This document shows, in pieces, positions 58,790 to 64,000 of a stretch of DNA of 64,000 nt; within the stretch, counting starts at the first letter, position 1; each line of letters opens with the position of its first letter. Made by a program: the position numbers and the translations under genes. The stretch lies in NCBI RefSeq assembly GCF_048066115.1, contig NZ_JBLTYX010000016.1:111216-175215 (forward strand). The letters run 5' to 3'. Source of the DNA: Niveispirillum sp048066115. Its GTDB lineage: Bacteria > Pseudomonadota > Alphaproteobacteria > Azospirillales > Azospirillaceae. The notes beneath the pieces are model-generated. The model worked only from the letters and a program-made list of their open reading frames with translations, did no database searches and had not been told where the DNA came from.

Positions 58790-60754
58790 ATGGGGATGGG
58801 ACGCAACCGGAATTGGCGCTGCCGTGGTGGCGCATTGCTGGGCGCCAGCCTGCTGCTGACCGCCTGCGGGTCGGTGTCGGCGGAGCCGCCGCGCCTGCTG
58901 AAGGCGCCCGACGTGCTGAAGCCGGTGGAACAGCCGCAGCAGCAGCAAGGCAATGACGAGAAGCCGCGCGGCGAGAACCTGTTGAGCCCCGGTGCCCTGT
59001 CGGCGGCGATCCAGCAGGGCCGCGAGATCCACCTGCCGCTGCTGATCCATTATACCGATGGCACCATCTACAACCCGGCCACGGGCAAGGATGACAAGGT
59101 GCGCCTGCGCTCCTACGGCGACCGGTTCCTGGCGCCCACCATCCTGATGGAACCGGGCCAGACGGTGCGCATCAGCCTGATGAACCGGCTGCCGCTGGAA
59201 CCGACCTGCAATATCGATCCGAGCACGGGCAAGCCATACGACACCAACGCGCCGCATTGCCCCAACAACACCAACCTGCACAGCCACGGCCTGTGGGTGT
59301 CGCCGACCGGCAACAGCGACAATGTGCTGCTGAATATCGAACCGACGGTGGATTTCCAGTACGAATACAATGTGCCGGAGGATCATCCCGCCGGCACCTT
59401 CTGGTACCACCCGCACAAGCATGGATCGACTTCCATGCAGGTGGGCAGCGGCATGGCCGGCGCCCTGGTGATCGAGGGCAAGCGCCCGCCCACCCTGGTG
59501 TCGCATGGCGACCTGGACACGCTGCTGAAATCGGTGACCACCAATGCCGACGCGGCGTCGCAGGTGATGCTGATCCAGCAGATCCCGTACGCCTGTTTCG
59601 ACGACAAGGGCAATATCGAGAAGGATGCCGCCGGCCACTGGATCTGCAAGGACGGGCAGATCGGCAAGGTGGAGAATTTCAAGGCGCAGTTCGATCCCAA
59701 GGCCTGGAGCCAGAGCGGCCGTTTCACCATGTTCAACGGCACCGTCCGCCCGCAGATGCAGGCCAGGCCGGGTCAGCTTTACCGCTGGCGCCTGATCCAT
59801 GCCGGGGTGGAAGAGACGATCAACCTGCGCATCCGCAAGGTCGGCGATGTCGCCAAGCTGGCCACGCTGCTGAAATCCGCCAAGGATGAGACGAACGAGG
59901 TGCTGCGCGCCTGTACCGGCAAGGATGTCAGCCAGTACGAGGTGGCGACCGACGGCCTGACCCGGCCGGCCGTGTTCAAGAAGGAGGTGAACAACCTGCA
60001 GCCGGGTTACCGCAGCGACATCCTGTTCGTGCTGCCCGAAGCCGGGCGTTACTGCGTCTATGATGACAGCGACGGCAAGGACCCGGTGGCCGGCACCGAC
60101 AATGCCAAGATCATCGGCTTCATCGACGCGGTGGGGACGGAGAAGGTGGCGGACAGCACGGCGTTCGTCAGCCAGAAGCTGCTCCAGGGCAGCAGCTCCC
60201 TGCCCAGGGATATCGGGGACAAGGTCCGCAGCGACCTAGCCGACGGCCTGAAACTGACGCAGTACGTGCCCCACAGGACGATCACCAACGAGGAGATCAA
60301 GAAGTGGGGTCAGAAGGATGTGGATATCACCTTCAACATCAACACCAAGGTCACGCCGACCCAGTTCACGGTCAATGGCAATGAATATGATCCGAAGGTG
60401 ATCAACCAGACCCTGGTCCTGGGCACGGCCCAGCAATGGATACTGAAGTCCGACTTCGTGAACCACCCGTTCCACATCCATGTGAACCCGTTCGAAGTGG
60501 TGTCGATCATCGACAAGCGCACCAAGCAGGAATGGGTGGGCGGCATCTATGACGGCATGAAGGGGACGTGGAAGGATACGCTGATCACCGATCCCAACGC
60601 CGTGATCACGGTGCGCACACGGTACAACCGCTATATCGGCGAGTTCGTCCTGCACTGCCACATCCTGGACCATGAGGACCAGGGCATGATGCAGAATGTG
60701 CAGATCGTGCTGCCGGGCGCGGATGGCAAGCCGATGCCGGAGGGGCATCATTGA
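58790..60754 (+). CDS. Multicopper oxidase lipoprotein
   Basis: The 654-residue protein starts with a lipoprotein signal (LLGASLLLTACGS). Its copper-ligand motifs are complete: NLHSHGLW, FWYHPHKHGS, NHPFHIHVNPFEV and the type-1/type-3 segment LHCHILDHEDQGMM. These are the four motifs of laccase-like oxidases. It should oxidise phenolic, metal or organic substrates using oxygen at the envelope. It is longer than CueO-type enzymes and has a glutamine-rich N-terminal linker (EQPQQQQGN). AGAGAGGGG precedes the ATG, and a strong terminator follows. Confidence 0.88.
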   Translation: MGMGRNRNWRCRGGALLGASLLLTACGSVSAEPPRLLKAPDVLKPVEQPQQQQGNDEKPRGENLLSPGALSAAIQQGREIHLPLLIHYTDGTIYNPATGKDDKVRLRSYGDRFLAPTILMEPGQTVRISLMNRLPLEPTCNIDPSTGKPYDTNAPHCPNNTNLHSHGLWVSPTGNSDNVLLNIEPTVDFQYEYNVPEDHPAGTFWYHPHKHGSTSMQVGSGMAGALVIEGKRPPTLVSHGDLDTLLKSVTTNADAASQVMLIQQIPYACFDDKGNIEKDAAGHWICKDGQIGKVENFKAQFDPKAWSQSGRFTMFNGTVRPQMQARPGQLYRWRLIHAGVEETINLRIRKVGDVAKLATLLKSAKDETNEVLRACTGKDVSQYEVATDGLTRPAVFKKEVNNLQPGYRSDILFVLPEAGRYCVYDDSDGKDPVAGTDNAKIIGFIDAVGTEKVADSTAFVSQKLLQGSSSLPRDIGDKVRSDLADGLKLTQYVPHRTITNEEIKKWGQKDVDITFNINTKVTPTQFTVNGNEYDPKVINQTLVLGTAQQWILKSDFVNHPFHIHVNPFEVVSIIDKRTKQEWVGGIYDGMKGTWKDTLITDPNAVITVRTRYNRYIGEFVLHCHILDHEDQGMMQNVQIVLPGADGKPMPEGHH

Positions 60755-60770
60755 GAGGGGCGTAGGGATC

Positions 60771-60801
60771 AAGGCCGCCGGGGTTCACCCCGGCGGCTTT
60801 T
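60771..60801 (+). terminator. Intrinsic terminator after the multicopper oxidase
   Basis: A perfect 10-base GC-rich stem (GCCGCCGGGG, 60774-60783, with 60788-60797) and TTCA loop followed by TTTT. It marks the boundary between the high-GC operons and the lower-GC DUF262-HipA module. Confidence 0.9.
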
Positions 60802-60842
60802 CAATCGGAGAGCGTGCTGGTCGTTCCGTCTTCCAAGCACCA

Positions 60843-62051
60843 TCAATGACGTAGCAGTGGAACTCGGGCTAAATGGCGTTCAATGTTTTCCCGAGCCTGA
60901 GCGTCATATCCGAAATCATTTTGATTGTTTTGCCAAGCGTCCAGGATAGCAATCCGCGCCTCGTTCACCCACGACACCATAAGGCCGTCTTTGACGCCGA
61001 TCTTGCGGGCCATGCGCCGAAAGGTCTCATCGGTCACGTCTTCCCATCGTTTCGACCCTCCAAAATTCAACGCCAACGTATCATTCGGCTGGTATTGGAT
61101 GGTAGAGACTAAATCATAGGCAGGAGAAAGCGCCGCTTTGACACCATCTGGATAGATCATGCTCCAGTTCTTGTGGTGCATATCGCCGTTTCCAGATGCA
61201 ATCATGAACACAAGGCGGCGTACGTACTCGGCGAGATCGTCTTCCATCCCCAAAGCCCCGATCAATCTCGCCAAGCTTTCGTAGTTATACCTGTCATATT
61301 TCTCTTCTGGATACAGGCCAAGAATCTGGGCGAAATCCTCCATATGAACCCGCGTGTCGGGAGTAGGACGGTCGAAACGGCGGATCGCCAGAGCTTGGGT
61401 TTCAATGAAATCATTATATGACAATGGCAAGCCCGTCATGTCAGCGATGGGCACAAGGGCTATTTCGGGAATAGTGATGTCGCTAGCCTCAGCCCATCGC
61501 ATCGTCGCATATTCGGTTCGTGGGACATCGCGGAACCGGGCATCGGGCAATTTGACGATCCAGTCGCCGCCACGGCCAGTGGCCGGGATCGTCACGCCAC
61601 GATCAGAGCGGCGGGCAGAGAACTTCAGTTGCACTCCCGCCAGGGAAAAATGCCAGGTGTCAGCGTTCCCGCCACCAGCAGCCTCCGCGAGTTCTTCCTC
61701 AACGTCCGGCAACTCCATCTCGGATTCATCCAGGACGATACGCACTGCACCAGGCAAATCCTCACCGAGGTGACGCAACAAGAAGAATTCACGCGTGGCG
61801 GGTACGCCAGCCTGTTTAGCGATCAACTCGCGCAGAGCGCCTTCCGGAAGTAGGTTGGAGAACCAAGGCGGCACCCGAGCGCGGGTGCTCCAAATCTTGT
61901 CGGGATCGTCCAGGAAAATCTGCCCCAGCACCGGTCTGGGGTAGGCGCGTTTATAGGATTCCAGGAGACGGAAATCGCTGCCGTCGCTGGCACTGAGAGC
62001 GAGCCGGCCCACGGGCAGATCACCGAGCAGAACGGAAAGAACCTTGGCCAT
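60843..62051 (-). CDS. HipA-family kinase, second gene of the DUF262-HipA module
   Basis: The 402-residue protein has a HipA N-subdomain (VLLGDLPVGRLALSA, PPWFSNLLPEGALRELIA), a SLAGVQLK loop (136-143), the catalytic GNGDMHHKN (287-295) and SPAYDL (309-314). All core kinase residues look present. No small HipB-like gene is next to it. Instead its ATG directly abuts the TGA of the DUF262 gene upstream (TGAATGG), so the two are co-translated. GC content is visibly lower than in neighbours, suggesting acquisition by transfer. Confidence 0.83.
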   Translation of the reverse strand: MAKVLSVLLGDLPVGRLALSASDGSDFRLLESYKRAYPRPVLGQIFLDDPDKIWSTRARVPPWFSNLLPEGALRELIAKQAGVPATREFFLLRHLGEDLPGAVRIVLDESEMELPDVEEELAEAAGGGNADTWHFSLAGVQLKFSARRSDRGVTIPATGRGGDWIVKLPDARFRDVPRTEYATMRWAEASDITIPEIALVPIADMTGLPLSYNDFIETQALAIRRFDRPTPDTRVHMEDFAQILGLYPEEKYDRYNYESLARLIGALGMEDDLAEYVRRLVFMIASGNGDMHHKNWSMIYPDGVKAALSPAYDLVSTIQYQPNDTLALNFGGSKRWEDVTDETFRRMARKIGVKDGLMVSWVNEARIAILDAWQNNQNDFGYDAQARENIERHLARVPLLRH

Positions 62052-63728
62052 TCACATGTCCTCGTCCTCGGCCAGAAGTGCTTCGATGGAGGGGCGGTCG
62101 CTCTCCTCCCAACGCGCATGCCGGGCGAAGAATGACGCGCAATGGCGCTGCAGAAAGTCGGCCCTCAACCCTAAGAAGCTGTTGACGTCCCCGTCATGTA
62201 AAGCCTTCGCCGCAGCTTCGGGGATTCCATGGGAAGCAAGGACTTCCGGGTCACGCTCCAGAGCCAACCGCCGGCGCAACCCCGGAAAAGGAGAGTGGAT
62301 CAAACGGTTGGCGGCAGATCGCAGAGCTGCGGCATCGTGCGTGGCGAAAATGGAAGGCATGGGAAAATCCTGATGCTCCGCCTCTGCATCCTGACCAATG
62401 TCTATTGGCTTGCCACTATTCAAGTCCCTTGGCCTTAGGTCCAGCATGGCCAAAGCCAGCAACTTGCTGGTGGCATAACGAAAATTGAACGCATCGCGAA
62501 TGTCTGGGAAAGATTCGGGGCGAGCCTTAACCAGTTCCAGCAGGCTCTGGACAGAAGCCTCTTCTCTCCCTTGGTCAATGCGATTTAAGGTGTTTCGAGT
62601 GGAGACTGTATCGCCGCGGTGGGTACCGGTCAGGGCACCGCGCCACACCCAACGCACCAGCAGTTGCCGGGACCGTGTGCCGGGATCGGGATAAAGGTGG
62701 AAGAACTTACCCAAAAGCACGAAGGGCTGCTTATAAGGCATGAGTTCATAACGGGGAATACCTACATCGCCCATAAGGAACTGGATGACCCGACGTGCGG
62801 CATCCGCCGTCTGCTGATAGGCGCGTTCAGCGTCAGAATCTTTCAGGCGGAGCGGTCCCTCCCCCTTACCCTCAACCACATCTCGACCTTGCAGAACCCG
62901 CAATAGCCGGAACAACAGTTTTTCCTCCACCGGGCCGAACCCCGTGGATGCCAATTCAGAAACGATCTGACGCAAAGACGCAGGCCGAGCTCGGCCGCGT
63001 GCACCATTCAAGGCGTCAAACACCTCTGATTGCTTGAGCGGATGGCCACTGGAGTTGGTGCGCCCAAAAATCTCTCGCAGGGTTTGCTCCTGCTCCGTAC
63101 GCACCAGATAGGCAGGGATTTCATATTCACGAATGCGTTTACCCACGGTAAACGCCCGCTCTCTCCGCGCTGGCTGATCGACAGTATGCCGAAAGACCCA
63201 TTGCATCAGTTGTTCAGAGTCCAGCACTTCAGTCATCGGCAGGTAGCGGGATGGGTCTTGGTCACGATCCTTAGGGGGGCCGACGAATACTCGCTCGTCC
63301 AAATCAAAATACAGTGCAAAACTGTCTCCGTCTGGTGACGGAGCCAATAATACGCGGGCCAGGGACATCAGCCGTTGCTGTCCATCAACCACCCATAGGG
63401 CATCGCTACGTGCTGTGCCCCCTACCCGAACAGTCCCAAAGGTCACTTCGCCGACCTCGGCACTGGTTTCCCAGAACAGCAGAGTGCCGATGGGATAGCC
63501 GCGCCATAGGCTGTCCAGGAGCTTAGCGGCGTCATCTCGTTCCCACCGCAAGCCGCGCTGGAAGGAGGGAATGCGCATCCGTCCCCGCTTCAAATCCCCC
63601 AGCAGATCCTCCACTTTGAACGTCCGCGCCTCGGGGCGGCGATCCAGGGATTCGATTGCAATGGTGGCTATCGAATCATGGTCATCGACCGTGCGGGCCT
63701 CGCTCTCCAAACTTGCACCCTTATCCAT
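62052..63728 (-). CDS. DUF262 (GmrS/ParB-like fold) protein, first gene of the DUF262-HipA module
   Basis: The 558-residue protein has a DUF262 domain: RIPSFQRGLRWERDDAAKLL (about 52-71), YPIGTLLFWE, LWVVDGQQRL (111-120, with the DGQQR nucleotide-hydrolysis/binding motif) and FGRTNSSGHPLKQSEVFDAL. Related domains are found in GmrSD-type IV restriction enzymes. The C-terminal 300 residues lack a clear HNH/DUF1524 nuclease motif. The ATG at 63728 has AGGTG upstream; a GTG at 63749 is an alternative. It is lower in GC than the rest of the window and precedes the HipA kinase without a gap. Confidence 0.75.
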   Translation of the reverse strand: MDKGASLESEARTVDDHDSIATIAIESLDRRPEARTFKVEDLLGDLKRGRMRIPSFQRGLRWERDDAAKLLDSLWRGYPIGTLLFWETSAEVGEVTFGTVRVGGTARSDALWVVDGQQRLMSLARVLLAPSPDGDSFALYFDLDERVFVGPPKDRDQDPSRYLPMTEVLDSEQLMQWVFRHTVDQPARRERAFTVGKRIREYEIPAYLVRTEQEQTLREIFGRTNSSGHPLKQSEVFDALNGARGRARPASLRQIVSELASTGFGPVEEKLLFRLLRVLQGRDVVEGKGEGPLRLKDSDAERAYQQTADAARRVIQFLMGDVGIPRYELMPYKQPFVLLGKFFHLYPDPGTRSRQLLVRWVWRGALTGTHRGDTVSTRNTLNRIDQGREEASVQSLLELVKARPESFPDIRDAFNFRYATSKLLALAMLDLRPRDLNSGKPIDIGQDAEAEHQDFPMPSIFATHDAAALRSAANRLIHSPFPGLRRRLALERDPEVLASHGIPEAAAKALHDGDVNSFLGLRADFLQRHCASFFARHARWEESDRPSIEALLAEDEDM

Positions 63729-63749
63729 TGCCGCACCTATGTCTTGCAC

Positions 63750-64000
63750 GTTCCTGATTGCATAATTCGCGGAAACATAAGGTCAATGATCTTCCCGGCA
63801 TCAATCATGGACCATCCACAAGCTCACAAGGTTACAATAGCCACGATGCCGGATAGCTGGCTATGGCTGGCGTAAGTTGCTACCCATGCAATATACGGGT
63901 CATCTCCGCTACCAACCGACACCTGAAGGCCGACCGGGCAGGGTAGGCTGACTTTCCGTCGGCATCTGTCATGGTTCGTCCATTAATAACGGGGCTGCAT
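63750..64000. other. Right-edge intergenic region
   Basis: The last 250 bases hold no coding sequence I can support and no recognised repeat. The first part presumably carries the promoter of the DUF262-HipA operon, with AT-rich stretches near 63762-63790. Confidence 0.4.

Noticed and set aside
63678..63875. Small plus-strand gene at the right edge
   Set aside because: It overlaps the DUF262 start on the opposite strand, has no ribosome site and no recognisable product.

Overview
The window comes from a high-GC (roughly two-thirds G+C) Gram-negative bacterium, most likely an alphaproteobacterium. TonB-dependent receptors, lipoproteins, a globin-coupled chemoreceptor, CaiB/acyl-CoA catabolism genes, an iteron/Rep_3 origin with a ParA/ParB locus, and CCCCGGCGAAGGCCGGGG-type intergenic palindromes all fit Rhodospirillales/Azospirillaceae or Sphingomonadales; I cannot fix the genus. 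The rep-par module at 41.7-49.7 kb says this is an extrachromosomal replicon (plasmid or chromid). No rRNA, tRNA, CRISPR array or intact transposase was seen.

Layout. 0-6 kb: partial spermidine-synthase-like methyltransferase; glutarate/glutaryl-CoA genes (CaiB-type CoA transferase, glutaryl-CoA dehydrogenase, divergent LysR); an enoyl-CoA hydratase preceded by an internally deleted SDR; a thioesterase. 6-10 kb: a membrane-anchored unknown, a Fur-box siderophore receptor, a ThuA-like protein. 10-19.5 kb: a catabolic island with VOC, MaoC, plant-type and Rieske ferredoxins, acyl-CoA dehydrogenase, SDR, Rieske oxygenase alpha subunit and a three-gene 2-oxoacid/acetoin dehydrogenase. 19.6-25 kb: globin-coupled MCP and a TetR-HlyD-ABC exporter. 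25-27.7 kb: membrane protein/XRE pair and a hipBA operon. 27.9-33.9 kb: propeller-GGDEF sensor, LytS/LytTR two-component pair, DUF2306 protein. 34-41.6 kb: GH9, two GH43 and an M28 peptidase, all exported. 41.7-49.7 kb: replication and stability region (RepA, iteron origin, HipA with an HTH partner, aldehyde dehydrogenase, ParB, ParA, parS). 49.7-54.4 kb: M24 peptidase, FAD amino-acid oxidoreductase, TonB receptor. 54.7-60.8 kb: EAL sensor, Crp-family regulator, DUF502 protein, multicopper oxidase. 60.8-63.8 kb: a lower-GC two-gene DUF262-HipA module.

The genes read as accessory metabolism (uptake through TonB receptors, extracellular polysaccharide and peptide breakdown, CoA-thioester and oxygenase catabolism) on a replicon held by its own rep/par system and three HipA-family kinase modules. 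Two dispersed repeat families run through the intergenic space. One is a roughly 75-80 bp element with three stem-loops and compensatory base changes. The other is an 84-bp, 32-bp-armed palindrome inside conserved flanks, present in both orientations and in core-less form. The best candidates for something undescribed are the DUF262-HipA pair, the hipA-first operon beside the origin, and the two repeat families.
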